The notes under the pieces are model-generated. The model ran no database searches and was not told where the DNA came from. It saw only the letters and a program-made list of their open reading frames with translations. The position numbers were made by a program, and so were the translations under genes. From Haloarcula sp. CBA1129 (lineage in GTDB: Archaea > Halobacteriota > Halobacteria > Halobacteriales > Haloarculaceae): a DNA stretch of 64,000 bases. The first letter of the stretch is position 1; each line of letters starts with the position of its first letter. Location of the stretch: assembly GCF_008729015.1 (NCBI RefSeq), contig NZ_RKSM01000001.1:2914001-2978000 (forward strand), in the 5' to 3' direction. Positions 8,331-16,754 of this stretch are shown here, one piece after another.

Positions 8331-9629
8331 TTAGTTCGTTGCCTGACCGATAGCTTGGTCGAGGTCGGCTTTGATATCTTCGACGGACTCGGTGCCGACG
8401 GAGAGTCGGACCATGTCGTCGGTGACGCCGGCAGCGGCCTTTTCCTCGTCGGTGAGTTGTTGGTGGGTGGTCGAGGCCGGGTGGATAATGAGCGTCTTTG
8501 CGTCGCCGACGTTGGCAAGCAGTGAGGCGATCTCTGTCGATTCGACAGTCGTTCGGGCGGCGTCGTAGCCCGCTTCGAGGCCGAACGTTATCATGCCGCC
8601 GTAGCCGCCGTCGAGGTACTCGCTAGCGGTGTCGTGGGTCTCGTGGTCTTCGAGGCCGGGATAGGTGACCCACGAGACCTCGGGATGGTCGGCGAGGAAC
8701 TCGGCGACGCCCATTGCGTTGTCACAGTGACGGTCCATCCGCGCGGGCAGCGTCTCCAGACCCTGCATCGTCTGCCACGCGTCGAAGGGCGACTGCTGGC
8801 AGCCCAGATCACGGAGGCCACGGGCGATGGCGGCGTAGGTGAAGGCTGCGTCCTCGAATCGCTCCCGGAAGTTGACGCCGTGGTACGCGGGGTTGTCGCC
8901 GGCGATTTCCGGGTACTTGTCGGCGTGTTCCTCCCACGGGAAGGAGCCACCGTCGACGAGAACGCCGCCGACGGTGGTGCCGTGGCCGTGAATCCACTTC
9001 GTCGTCGAGTTCCAGACGAGGTCAGCCCCGTGTTCAATCGGGTTACAGAGGTACGGTGTCGCGAAGGTGTTGTCGACAAAGAAGGGGACACCGTGGTCGT
9101 GTGCGATCTCGGCCAACCGTTCGAAGTCGGGCGTCACAAGCGACGGGTTGCCGATGGTCTCACAGTGGACGTAGGCCGTGTTTTCGTCGATAGCCTCGGC
9201 GTAGGCGTCGTAGTCGAGTGTGTCGACGAAGCGGGTTTCAACGCCGTTTCGCGGCGCGGTGTGGGTGTAGTAGGTGTAGGTCCCGCCGTACAGCGACGAC
9301 GCCGTGACGACGTTGTCGCCCACGTCGGCAAGCAGGAACGTCGCCAGGTTCAGCGACGCCATCCCGGAGGCCGTGGCGACCGCGCCGACGCCGCCCTCCA
9401 GCGCCGCCAGCCGTTCCTGCAACATCCCGACGGTGGGGTTCATCAGCCGCGAGTAGATGTGACCCGGCTTCTCCAGTGCGAACTGCTTTGCGGCGTCTTC
9501 AGCGTCCTCGAAGACGTAGGAGGTGGTCTGGTACAGCGGCGGCGCGCGCGAGCGGGTCTCGGCGTCCGGCTCTTCCTGCCCAACGTGCAAGGCGTCGGTC
9601 TCGAATCCGTGGTCTTGGTCGTCACTCAT
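8331..9629 (-). CDS. O-acetylhomoserine sulfhydrylase-type PLP enzyme
   Basis: A 432-residue Cys/Met metabolism PLP enzyme. It has the N-terminal ETDALHVGQEEPD, the YSRLMNPT substrate motif, and ASGMASLNLATFLLADVGDN. Further on are VDNTFATPYLCNPIEHGADL and STTKWIHGHGT, where the lysine should bind PLP. The length (about 430) and the insert GGSFPWEEHADKYPEIAGDNPAYHG favour O-acetylhomoserine aminocarboxypropyltransferase (MetY) over cystathionine gamma-synthase, so direct sulfide incorporation into homocysteine is likely. The ATG at 9629 (MSDDQDHGFETDALHVG) is the conserved start. A homoserine O-acetyltransferase is not in the window. Confidence 0.88.
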   Translation of the reverse strand: MSDDQDHGFETDALHVGQEEPDAETRSRAPPLYQTTSYVFEDAEDAAKQFALEKPGHIYSRLMNPTVGMLQERLAALEGGVGAVATASGMASLNLATFLLADVGDNVVTASSLYGGTYTYYTHTAPRNGVETRFVDTLDYDAYAEAIDENTAYVHCETIGNPSLVTPDFERLAEIAHDHGVPFFVDNTFATPYLCNPIEHGADLVWNSTTKWIHGHGTTVGGVLVDGGSFPWEEHADKYPEIAGDNPAYHGVNFRERFEDAAFTYAAIARGLRDLGCQQSPFDAWQTMQGLETLPARMDRHCDNAMGVAEFLADHPEVSWVTYPGLEDHETHDTASEYLDGGYGGMITFGLEAGYDAARTTVESTEIASLLANVGDAKTLIIHPASTTHQQLTDEEKAAAGVTDDMVRLSVGTESVEDIKADLDQAIGQATN

Positions 9630-10012
9630 ACACTTCACTTTCACCTGACGGGCCTTAATTTCGACTGCACCGGTCAGGCCCGCCACTGCTACGAGATAGC
9701 GGTGATTCTTCGCGCCGTTTCCAAACCGATTCGGGGCTGGAAGGCCCTCAGAGTCGTTATCGTACTTCTGAAAGGACACGTAGGCGAGTATTCGGGCCGG
9801 GAGCAAGTGGTGCGACGACTGTCGCACCCGAAGCGACCCGGGGAAGGGCAGGCCCGCCGGCGTGAATGGGTAGTAGCATACCGCTCGCCGGCGGCGAGCG
9901 GTTTCACCGGTCGCGAACCCAGTGAGCGACCGGCATTTTTCGCCCACGTTTTTCGAGGAGCCTTCCCGCAGCGAGCCAAGCGAGCGAGGAAAGGCGACGC
10001 TGAAAAAGGTGG
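9630..10012. other. Intergenic region with hairpins and dispersed repeat
   Basis: No gene is seen in 383 bases. It holds a perfect hairpin with 9-base arms (CCGCTCGCC, 9881-9901), a second inverted repeat CCGGTCGC/GCGACCGG (9907-9933) followed by a T-run, and repeat copy B. On the minus strand a T5 run comes directly after the DP1 stop, a likely transcription end. Confidence 0.65.
9906..9960 (-). repeat. Dispersed intergenic repeat, copy B
   Basis: Read on the minus strand it begins CTCCTCGAAAAACGT, continues with a second A-run, and ends with an 8-base inverted repeat CCGGTCGC/GCGACCGG. It is the inverted counterpart of 584-637. Confidence 0.6.
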
Positions 10013-11581
10013 TTAGGTAAACTTCCGAACCGTCATCTCCAGTGTATCCAGATCCAGAATCGGCGCGAAACCGGCGTCGGGGTCGATGTTGACGCTCTTC
10101 TGGAACTCGGTCTGGGCCTGCCAGCACCCGGAGTTCAGTGCAACGACGTTGTGATACTCGCCCCAGCCGAGCTTGTGGACGTGGCCGGTGTGGAACACGT
10201 CGGGGACCTCCTCCATCACGAGATAGTCGCGGTCCTCGGGAGCGAGTCGGGTGTGGCCGCCGTACTGTGGCGCGACGTGGCGCTTCTTCAGGAGCTGGTA
10301 CATCGCCTTGTGTGGTTCCTCGTAGCTCGCTTCCTCGTCGGGGAGTTCGGCGATGACCTCGTCCAGTGAGACGCCGTGATACATCAGGACTGTGACACCC
10401 TCGACGGTGACCAGCGAGGGATTGGAGTGGACCTGTGCATCGTGGGCAGTCATGATGTCCCGGAGTTCCTCGTCGAACCCGGGCTGGGGCTCGGCCAGCC
10501 GAACGGCGTCGTGGTTTCCCGGAATCATCCGGATCTCCATGTCTCCCGGCACCTCTTTGAGATACTCCGAGAACGCGCGGTACTGGTCGTAGATATCGAT
10601 GATATCCAGTTCCTTGTCCTGCTCGGGGTAAATTCCGACGCCCTCGACCATATCGCCGGCGATGAGCAGGTACTCGACGCTCTCGGCTTCGGGCGTGTGG
10701 AGCCAGTCGGTAAACCGGTGCCAAGCGTCTTCCATGAACTCCTGACTACCCACGTGGACATCGGAGATGAGCGCCGCCTGCACGTGGCGGTCAGCAGTCG
10801 ATGGGCTGTGGGTCCGCGGGACATCCGGGAAGTACAGCGAGTCCACGAACAGGATGCCGGCGTCGTCGGCCAGCGTTCCCTCAACAGCAATGATCTCGTC
10901 CATGAGCAACTGCTGGACCAGATCGGCGATGGGCCGGTCTTTCATCACGAGACAGGGGAACGTGCCGTTCGTGTCTTCGAGCTCGACCAGCCAGTGCCCG
11001 CTGGCAGTCGAACGGATATCCGAGACCATGCCGATAAGCGCAGCGTCGCTGCCACCGCCCATGTTCTCGATGGCGTCGGTCGGCCGGTGGTTCACTCTGC
11101 CGCGCAGTTTGCCCGCCAGTTTCTCATAGCGGTCGCGAAACACCGCAACGAAGTCCGAGTACTCGCCGGTCCCGGTGGACTGCCCGGTCATGTCGTTTGC
11201 GACCTCGATAGCTCGGAGGGATGTGTCCACGTCCCGTGACCCCCCCGTTTCAGGTGGAGCTGACACCTCCGAGTCAGTCGATGTGACTGCACTCGTTCCA
11301 GTTGAAGCGGAGGGGTGTGATTGGGGTGGAGTGCCGATAGCTTCGTTTCCGGAGTCCGGTTCGGTATTCGGCGAGCTCTCGGTTGCTTCTATCGCTTCAA
11401 TCACAGATTCGACGTGATCGGTTGTCAGCTTCAGCGCTTCATCGGGGAGGGTTTCGAGTGCGCGTTCCAGCGTCGCCGATGGATCCGGCGTATCAGCGAT
11501 CCGAGTCACTGCCTCGCGCTCGGCGTTGTAGCCGCGGCTTGCGAGTTCGCTGACGATTCGTGCCGGCGTCTCCAGAGGCAC
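10013..11581 (-). CDS. polB: DNA polymerase D small subunit (DP1)
   Basis: The 522-residue exonuclease/regulatory subunit of replicative polymerase D. The C-terminal half is a calcineurin-like phosphoesterase giving 3'-5' proofreading: ISDVHVGSQEFM, LLIAGDMVEGVG, MIPGNHDAVRL, MYHGVSLDE and FHTGHVHKLGW. Before this is an OB-like region (SGHWLVELEDTNGTFPCLV), and the N-terminus (about 1-75) is a helical domain. A low-complexity acidic linker (about 75-145) joins them. GTG at 11581 (VPLETPARIVSELASRGY) is chosen over the GTG at 11590. The large subunit is at 30506-34693. Confidence 0.93.
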   Translation of the reverse strand: MPLETPARIVSELASRGYNAEREAVTRIADTPDPSATLERALETLPDEALKLTTDHVESVIEAIEATESSPNTEPDSGNEAIGTPPQSHPSASTGTSAVTSTDSEVSAPPETGGSRDVDTSLRAIEVANDMTGQSTGTGEYSDFVAVFRDRYEKLAGKLRGRVNHRPTDAIENMGGGSDAALIGMVSDIRSTASGHWLVELEDTNGTFPCLVMKDRPIADLVQQLLMDEIIAVEGTLADDAGILFVDSLYFPDVPRTHSPSTADRHVQAALISDVHVGSQEFMEDAWHRFTDWLHTPEAESVEYLLIAGDMVEGVGIYPEQDKELDIIDIYDQYRAFSEYLKEVPGDMEIRMIPGNHDAVRLAEPQPGFDEELRDIMTAHDAQVHSNPSLVTVEGVTVLMYHGVSLDEVIAELPDEEASYEEPHKAMYQLLKKRHVAPQYGGHTRLAPEDRDYLVMEEVPDVFHTGHVHKLGWGEYHNVVALNSGCWQAQTEFQKSVNIDPDAGFAPILDLDTLEMTVRKFT

Positions 11582-11669
11582 GTTCCACACTCAGTGTCTG
11601 CGGGCAAAAGGATAGCGAACCGACAGCCGTCACAAGATTGATACGCCGCTGTCGGCAATCCGAGATAGA

Positions 11670-12380
11670 ATGGGTCGGGACGAATCCACCAGCAGCACGC
11701 CTCCAGACAGGACAGAGGAGTCTGTGGAGGCCGGCCCTGCGTTTCGTTTCGGGCTGTACGTCCGTGATATCGCCACGAGCGTCGGGGCGGTTTTGCTTGT
11801 CGGCGCGTTCCTGTTTGCCGTCAGTGGGGTGTGGCCCCCACTCGTCGCCATCGAGAGCGGGAGCATGGAGCCACATATCGACACCGGCGATATGGTGTTC
11901 GTCATGGACGCGGAGCGCTTCTCGGGACAGGAGACCCGTCACGGCGTTGTAACGGCAGCGGCCGGGGCAGAAACCGGGTATCGGACCTTTCAGCAGTCCG
12001 GGGACGTCATCGTCTTCGAACCCAACGGTAACGAGCAGCGAACGCCGATCATCCACCGGTCGATGCTGTGGGTCGATGCCGGCGAGAACTGGTACGGCCG
12101 CGCGAATCAGACGTACATCGGGAGCGCGGACAGTTGCGACGAACTTCGGAACTGTCCGGCACCGCATGCTGGGTTCATCACGAAGGGGGACAACAAAGTG
12201 ACCAACACTAGATACGATCAGGTCACTGGAGCAAGTACCGTTGTCCGCCCGGAGTGGGTCATTGGAACCGGGACCTTTCGAATCCCACGTCTCGGATACG
12301 TTCGCGTCCAGCCGGCACAGCTATCGCACACAGCAGTATCGGTGCTGGCTGCAGAAACTTCAGTACCGGCGGCGAGCTGA
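11670..12380 (+). CDS. Signal peptidase I, Sec11 type (paralogue 1)
   Basis: A 236-residue membrane serine protease that removes Sec signal peptides. A membrane helix (about residues 37-58) is followed by the catalytic box ESGSMEPHI with Ser65. His129 lies in TPIIHRSM, and Asp174 lies in FITKGDNK, giving the archaeal Ser-His-Asp set. The middle holds the family-typical DMVFVM and PGDVIVF-like segments. It diverges from DP1 and is followed 71 bases later by a closely similar second copy, so a recent duplication is likely. Confidence 0.88.
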   Translation: MGRDESTSSTPPDRTEESVEAGPAFRFGLYVRDIATSVGAVLLVGAFLFAVSGVWPPLVAIESGSMEPHIDTGDMVFVMDAERFSGQETRHGVVTAAAGAETGYRTFQQSGDVIVFEPNGNEQRTPIIHRSMLWVDAGENWYGRANQTYIGSADSCDELRNCPAPHAGFITKGDNKVTNTRYDQVTGASTVVRPEWVIGTGTFRIPRLGYVRVQPAQLSHTAVSVLAAETSVPAAS

Positions 12381-12451
12381 CCAAACCGGAAGATAGCGTT
12401 CGGTCCAACAACAGAAAGTTGATTGGTCGCCTCCGAGTATTCGTGGTACGA

Positions 12452-13144
12452 ATGGCCGGGCCAGACCGTCGGTCGTCGGATGGAGACGAAACCGAGGGAC
12501 CGGAAGGGATGATGTACGTGACCGATATCGTCAGTAGCGCCGGCTCAGTCCTACTTGTCGGGGTGTTGCTGTTCGCCGTCAGTGGTGTGTGGCCCCCACT
12601 TGTCGCTATCGAAAGCCCCAGCATGGACCCTCATATCAAGGAAGGTGACCTCGTGTTCGTGATGGAAGAAGAGCGGTTCTCCGGACCGGGCGACCACGAT
12701 GGCGTCGTCACCGCAGCAAACGACGACAGCTATCGGAAGTTCCAGCGTCCGGGCGACGTTATCGTATACGAACCCGACGGCAACAGTCGACAAACCCCAA
12801 TCATCCACCGAGCGATGCTGTGGGTTGCGGAGGGCGAGAACTGGTACGACCGAGCGAACAAGGACTACATCGGTAGTGCGGACAGCTGTGATGATCTCAG
12901 TTCCTGTCCGGCCGACCACGCCGGCTTCATCACCAAGGGCGACAACAACGGCCGGTACGATCAGGTTGGCTCCAACCCCATCAGCGAACCGGTCAAACCC
13001 GGCTGGGTCGTCGGCACCGCGGAAGTACGAGTCCCACTGCTGGGGCAGGTTCGACTCCAGTGGAATCAGGCCGGAGCGGCGGAGCCGGTGGCGACCACGA
13101 ACGGAACGGGGTCGACAGCCGTGAACACGACGGCGACCGGATAG
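12452..13144 (+). CDS. Signal peptidase I, Sec11 type (paralogue 2)
   Basis: A 230-residue paralogue of the preceding gene. It has the same single N-terminal membrane helix (about 27-48), Ser57 in ESPSMDPHI, His119 in TPIIHRAM and Asp164 in FITKGDN, so it is probably active. Long shared blocks such as SGVWPPLVAIES and the GSADSCD segment show tandem duplication. The N-terminus and the C-terminal tail differ, the latter ending in an Asn/Thr/Gly-rich stretch. The ATG at 12452 is preferred because upstream codons overlap the first gene and look random. The pair may differ in substrate choice or expression. Confidence 0.87.
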   Translation: MAGPDRRSSDGDETEGPEGMMYVTDIVSSAGSVLLVGVLLFAVSGVWPPLVAIESPSMDPHIKEGDLVFVMEEERFSGPGDHDGVVTAANDDSYRKFQRPGDVIVYEPDGNSRQTPIIHRAMLWVAEGENWYDRANKDYIGSADSCDDLSSCPADHAGFITKGDNNGRYDQVGSNPISEPVKPGWVVGTAEVRVPLLGQVRLQWNQAGAAEPVATTNGTGSTAVNTTATG

Positions 13145-13208
13145 GTCGTTGGGAGGACTGTTTCACCTGCAGCGGCAGATACCATCCGCCGTCGACACAG
13201 TTCGCGGC

Positions 13209-14783
13209 TCAGTTGTCGAACCGGGCCTGAACGAACGGCTGGACGTCGTCGATATCGCCGAGTCGCGAATCCGACAGGAGTACCGCCTCCGTCTCTTCGG
13301 TTGGAACCGACAGCGAGATCTCTTTGGTCCGGCCATAGCGTCCCTTCGAGACGACGACGGCGTTGACGATGCCGAGCATATCCAGTTCCGAGATGAGGTC
13401 GGTGACGCGGCGCTGTGTCAGGATGTCGGCGTCGATCTCCTCACAGAGGTTCTTGTAGATGTTGAACACCTCGCCGGTGTTGATGTTGTGGACCCCGTTT
13501 TTCTCCAGCAGGATGATGGCAAAGAGGACGATCTTCGACTGCGTGGGGAGTGTCCGGACGACCTCCACGACGCGGTCGAGTTCGATCTTCTCTTGGGCCT
13601 GCCGGACGTGGTCTTCGAGGACGTTGTCCGTCTGGTCGCGTTCGGCGAGTTCGCCGGCCGTCCGGAGGAGATCAAGCGCGCGACGGGCGTCCCCGTGTTC
13701 CTGTGCGGCGAAGGCCGCACACAGCGGAATGACATCCTCGGTGAGCGCGTCGCCTTTGAACGCCACGTCCGAGCGTGCCTGCAAGATGTCCCGGAGCTGG
13801 TTCGCGTCGTAGGGCGGGAAGACGATCTCCTCCTCGCCGAGGCTGGATTTGACCCGCGGGTCGAGGAAGTCAGTGAACTTCAGGTCGTTCGAGATACCCA
13901 TAATCGAGACGCGGGAGTTCTCCAGTTCGGAGTTCATCCGGGAGAGGTTGTACAGGGTGTCGTCGCCGCTTTTCTCGACGAGCTTGTCGATTTCGTCGAG
14001 CATGATGACGACCACGCGCTCGTGGTAGTCGACGGCGTCGAAAAAGGAGCTGTAGACCCGGTCTGTCGGCCACCCCGTCATCGGGACTTCCTCGAACTCG
14101 GACTTGTCGGCTTCCAGCGATTCGATTTCGGTTTCGATGTCGTCGATGGAGTCAAACGCCGTCTCTTCGAGTGCAGCCGTGTTCTCGCGTGCCCGTGACT
14201 GAAGATCTTCGAGTTCAGCGACGCGGTCGTCGATGAGCTGAGCGTTCTTGTCGATGAATTTGTTCGCCAACTGAGCCAGTACTCGATACTGGGTATCAGT
14301 CACCTCGCAATTGATGTATTCGACCTCGCAAGGGACCTCGTATTTCTGTGAGGTCGTTTCGAGTTCCTCGCTGACGAACTTCGCCGACGCGGTCTTGCCC
14401 GTTCCGGTCTTGCCGTAGATGAGGATGTTCGACGGCGTGTCACCGCGCAACGCGGTAACGAGGATAGTCGCCATGTTGTTGATCTGCTCTTCGCGGTGGG
14501 GGAGTTTGTGCGGCGTGTACGAGGGACGAAGCACCTCTTTGTTCTCGAATATCGGCTCCCCTTCGAGGAGATCGTCGAACAGGCCACGGGACGCCTCGTC
14601 GGAGGGATCGTCAGACCCCGCATCGAGATTGTCGAGAATAACGTCGTCGAGATCGGACGGCCCGGTCGATGTCCCGGACTCCGTTTTGACGTCGAGTTGC
14701 CCGTCGGACCCGTCAGCGTCGTTCGACGTCTCTGTTGTCGACGAATCGGGTTCCGGGGGCGAGTTGTCGCTTTCGTCAGTCAT
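13209..14783 (-). CDS. orc1: Orc1/Cdc6 replication initiator
   Basis: A 524-residue AAA+ origin-recognition protein. A disordered acidic N-terminal extension (about 1-75) precedes the ATPase core. Walker A is GKTGTGKT (124-131), Walker B is VIMLDEIDKL, and sensor 1 is IMGISNDLKF. A winged-helix DNA-binding domain occupies the C-terminus (DILTQRRVTDLISELDMLG). It should bind the ORB repeats immediately upstream (14784-15724) and load the MCM helicase. A TATA-like box lies at 14930-14938 on this strand with an ORB-like TCCAGTTGAACC just downstream, so self-regulation is plausible. Confidence 0.94.
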   Translation of the reverse strand: MTDESDNSPPEPDSSTTETSNDADGSDGQLDVKTESGTSTGPSDLDDVILDNLDAGSDDPSDEASRGLFDDLLEGEPIFENKEVLRPSYTPHKLPHREEQINNMATILVTALRGDTPSNILIYGKTGTGKTASAKFVSEELETTSQKYEVPCEVEYINCEVTDTQYRVLAQLANKFIDKNAQLIDDRVAELEDLQSRARENTAALEETAFDSIDDIETEIESLEADKSEFEEVPMTGWPTDRVYSSFFDAVDYHERVVVIMLDEIDKLVEKSGDDTLYNLSRMNSELENSRVSIMGISNDLKFTDFLDPRVKSSLGEEEIVFPPYDANQLRDILQARSDVAFKGDALTEDVIPLCAAFAAQEHGDARRALDLLRTAGELAERDQTDNVLEDHVRQAQEKIELDRVVEVVRTLPTQSKIVLFAIILLEKNGVHNINTGEVFNIYKNLCEEIDADILTQRRVTDLISELDMLGIVNAVVVSKGRYGRTKEISLSVPTEETEAVLLSDSRLGDIDDVQPFVQARFDN

Positions 14784-14929
14784 AGTCGAGGGGATCCCCT
14801 TCGTTTCGTGTGGAGAGAGTTGGAGACACCGGAACAGAGGGAGCGAGGAGTGCGTCAGTACCGTCGTTAGTGAGCATCAGCGCTCTCCGGTGTGTCCAGT
14901 TGAACCACATGAACCGTACCGTGAGTCGA

Positions 14930-14938
14930 TATTAAATA
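14930..14938 (-). promoter_or_regulatory. TATA-like box of orc1
   Basis: On the minus strand it reads ATTTAATAT. A start of transcription about 25 bases downstream would fall at the ORB-like element at 14895-14906, leaving a leader of roughly 120 bases. Confidence 0.5.
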
Positions 14939-15186
14939 TTTCGGTACACCACCTATGAAAGATATATGTTGGTACATTGATTGTTTCTATCGGGTGCGTA
15001 TCGTTGTGGTAAAGAGAACTGTAGCTTCAGCCTCGTCGAGGCAAGTCGGATACGATACAGCAGGAGACTGACTGGAGGGAAAGGGAGGCGTGGTGCGGTT
15101 CCGGGCGCTGCTACGCTATGTGAATATAGGTGAGGATACCACAAGGAGGGACGGAGCCGGCAGGGCAGATCGACCGCACCGGGCAA

Positions 15187-15218
15187 CCCCCCCCCCACCC
15201 CTTCGTTTCCGGTGGAAC
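15187..15218 (-). repeat. ORB element, left outer
   Basis: On the minus strand: GTTCCACCGGAAACGAAGG followed by GGTGGGG and more G residues. This matches the haloarchaeal origin recognition box (dyad plus G-tract). It shares its dyad with the plus-strand ORB at 15211-15248. Confidence 0.8.
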
Positions 15219-15248
15219 TGGAAACAGGCCCGGGGGTGGGGGGAGGGG
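15211..15248 (+). repeat. ORB element, left inner
   Basis: GGTGGAACTGGAAACAGG followed by CCCGGGGGTGGGGGG. The G-tract points right, into the A+T-rich core. Confidence 0.75.
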
Positions 15249-15437
15249 ATGCAGATGCTATCTTCTAGTAAGAGGAAAGATTTAATACAGTATCTCATAA
15301 ACCAAAGCCGCACTAGATAAAACAAATAACTAGAAGGGGTCTGTAGTCGTTTTCTAGTGTCTAGGCGGCTCTAGCTAGTGTAATCACAGTTCGCGGTAAT
15401 CTGAACAGTTGGTCCGCTCCCGATTCGACCGACAATT

Positions 15438-15470
15438 TCCCCACCCCTCCCCACGGGGATGAACGGTTCC
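15438..15470 (-). repeat. ORB element, right inner (degenerate)
   Basis: On the minus strand GGAACCGTTCATCCCC precedes GGGGAGGGGTGGGG. The dyad is imperfect but the G-tract is intact and points left, into the core. Confidence 0.6.
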
Positions 15471-15493
15471 AGTTGAAACGAAGGGGTGGGGGG
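15465..15493 (+). repeat. ORB element, right outer
   Basis: GGTTCCAGTTGAAACG followed by AAGGGGTGGGGGG, the best match to the haloarchaeal ORB in this window. It is inverted relative to 15438-15470. Confidence 0.85.
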
Positions 15494-15724
15494 CTAGGCT
15501 CGTCGCCGACAATCCGAGTCGGTGGGCCGAGAGATCGGGTTCCACCTGAACAACTCCCGCCAGCTGTACTCATCCCAGCGTTCACACGTTCGTCCGCGCT
15601 ATTCGATGCTCTTCTATCTCATATCAATAATAATACTGATGTCTGACGTAGGCTTAAGTGAATTCGCCTATCTTTTACGGGCAGAGCCGCCATACCGGAC
15701 GACTCCGGGCGGCGGGAGGATAGG

Positions 15725-16366
15725 ATGGGATTGTTAACAAACCTCAAAGATAGCATCTCACGCGCGGCATCGACGCTGTTCTCGGAAGAAGATCCGAAGC
15801 GTATCGGGATCTACGGCCCGCCAAACGCCGGCAAGACCACGTTGGCGAACCGTATCGCACGGGACTGGACTGGCGACGCCGTCGGCCCGGAGAGTCACGT
15901 TCCCCACGAGACTCGACGCGCCCGCCGTAAGGAGAACGTCGAGATCGAACGCGACGGGAAGAAAGTGACAATCGATATCGTCGACACGCCGGGCGTGACG
16001 ACGAAGGTCGACTACACCGAGTTCCTCGAACACGACATGGAGAAAGACGACGCTGTCCGTCGCTCGCGGGAAGCGACGGAGGGTGTCGCCGAAGCGATGC
16101 ACTGGCTTCGGGAGGATGTCGACGGCGTCATCTACGTGCTGGACTCCGCGACCGATCCGTTCACACAGGTCAACACCATGCTCATCGGCATCATCGAGAG
16201 CCAAGACCTACCGGTGTTGATTCTGGCAAACAAGATCGACCTCGAAGAGTCTTCCGTCCAGCGCATCCGAAACGCCTACCCACAGCACGAGACAATTCCG
16301 CTGTCGGCGCTTGAGGGAGATAACATGGACGAGGTCTACGACAAAATCGCGGAGTACTTCGGGTGA
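15725..16366 (+). CDS. oapA: Origin-associated Era-like GTPase OapA
   Basis: A 213-residue GTP-binding protein. G1 is GPPNAGKT (31-38), G3 is DTPG after IDIV, and G4 is NKID after LILA. A short amphipathic N-terminus precedes the G domain. It corresponds to OapA, the GTPase beside the main origin in haloarchaea. The role at the origin is not settled. A clear Shine-Dalgarno GGAGG (15715-15719) five bases before the ATG confirms the start, unusual in a genome with many leaderless genes. It leads the three-gene oap operon and diverges from orc1 across the origin. Confidence 0.9.
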   Translation: MGLLTNLKDSISRAASTLFSEEDPKRIGIYGPPNAGKTTLANRIARDWTGDAVGPESHVPHETRRARRKENVEIERDGKKVTIDIVDTPGVTTKVDYTEFLEHDMEKDDAVRRSREATEGVAEAMHWLREDVDGVIYVLDSATDPFTQVNTMLIGIIESQDLPVLILANKIDLEESSVQRIRNAYPQHETIPLSALEGDNMDEVYDKIAEYFG

Positions 16367-16370
16367 TATA

Positions 16371-16754
16371 ATGGCAGAAGTCAAAGATCCAGACGACGGC
16401 GTCCAAATCGACCTCATCAGCGGCGAACGCATGGCCGGGCTGGCCTCGATGGAGAAGATCCGAATGATTCTCGACGGGGTCCGTGACGGCAACATCGTCA
16501 TCCTCGAAGAGGGACTCTCCCCTGACGAGGAGTCCCGCCTGATCGAAGTCACGATGACGGAGATCAGCCCCGACGAGTTCAACGGCATCGAGATCGAGAC
16601 CTACCCCAAGTCTGAGGCCGCCGATGCCAGCATCCTCGACCGACTGATGGGCAAACAGTCGACCCAGAAGCTGACAGTCATCGGGCCGGCGAACCAGATA
16701 GAGACGCTCCACAAGGACGAAACGCTCATCAGCGCCCTCGTCTCCCGGAAATAA
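16371..16754 (+). CDS. oapB: Origin-associated DUF2073 protein OapB
   Basis: A 127-residue acidic protein: IDLISGERMAGLASMEKIRMIL, then GNIVILEEGLSPDEESRLIEVTM, ending ETLISALVSRK. It matches DUF2073, the OapB family found next to oriC1 in haloarchaea. The ATG at 16371 lies four bases after oapA, and the TAA shares a base with the oapC start, so translation should be coupled. No catalytic motif is visible. An RNA- or DNA-binding role has been suggested for the family, but nothing here proves it. Confidence 0.87.
   Translation: MAEVKDPDDGVQIDLISGERMAGLASMEKIRMILDGVRDGNIVILEEGLSPDEESRLIEVTMTEISPDEFNGIEIETYPKSEAADASILDRLMGKQSTQKLTVIGPANQIETLHKDETLISALVSRK

Larger units (their letters stand above)
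14784..15724. other. oriC1: Chromosomal replication origin (oriC1-type)
   Basis: A 941-base gap between orc1 and the oapABC operon. It holds at least two inverted pairs of ORB-like elements, each a TTCC-N-GGAA-type dyad followed by a G-tract. They flank an A+T-rich core at about 15250-15420 that is the candidate unwinding element. The G-tracts of the inner ORBs (15211-15248 plus strand, 15438-15470 minus strand) point towards the core. This matches the oriC1 layout known from Halobacterium, Haloferax and Haloarcula. Further degenerate ORBs lie at 14796-14813, 14895-14906 and 15539-15550. Confidence 0.88.

Noticed and set aside
8634-10016. 460-codon open frame on the plus strand over the sulfhydrylase gene and its upstream region
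   Set aside because: It is antisense to a PLP enzyme with all motifs intact. The intergenic part contains repeats rather than protein-like sequence.
9630-10724. Long N-terminal extension of the sulfhydrylase frame
   Set aside because: The frame stays open upstream through intergenic repeats and into the DP1 gene by chance. The conserved start is at 9629.
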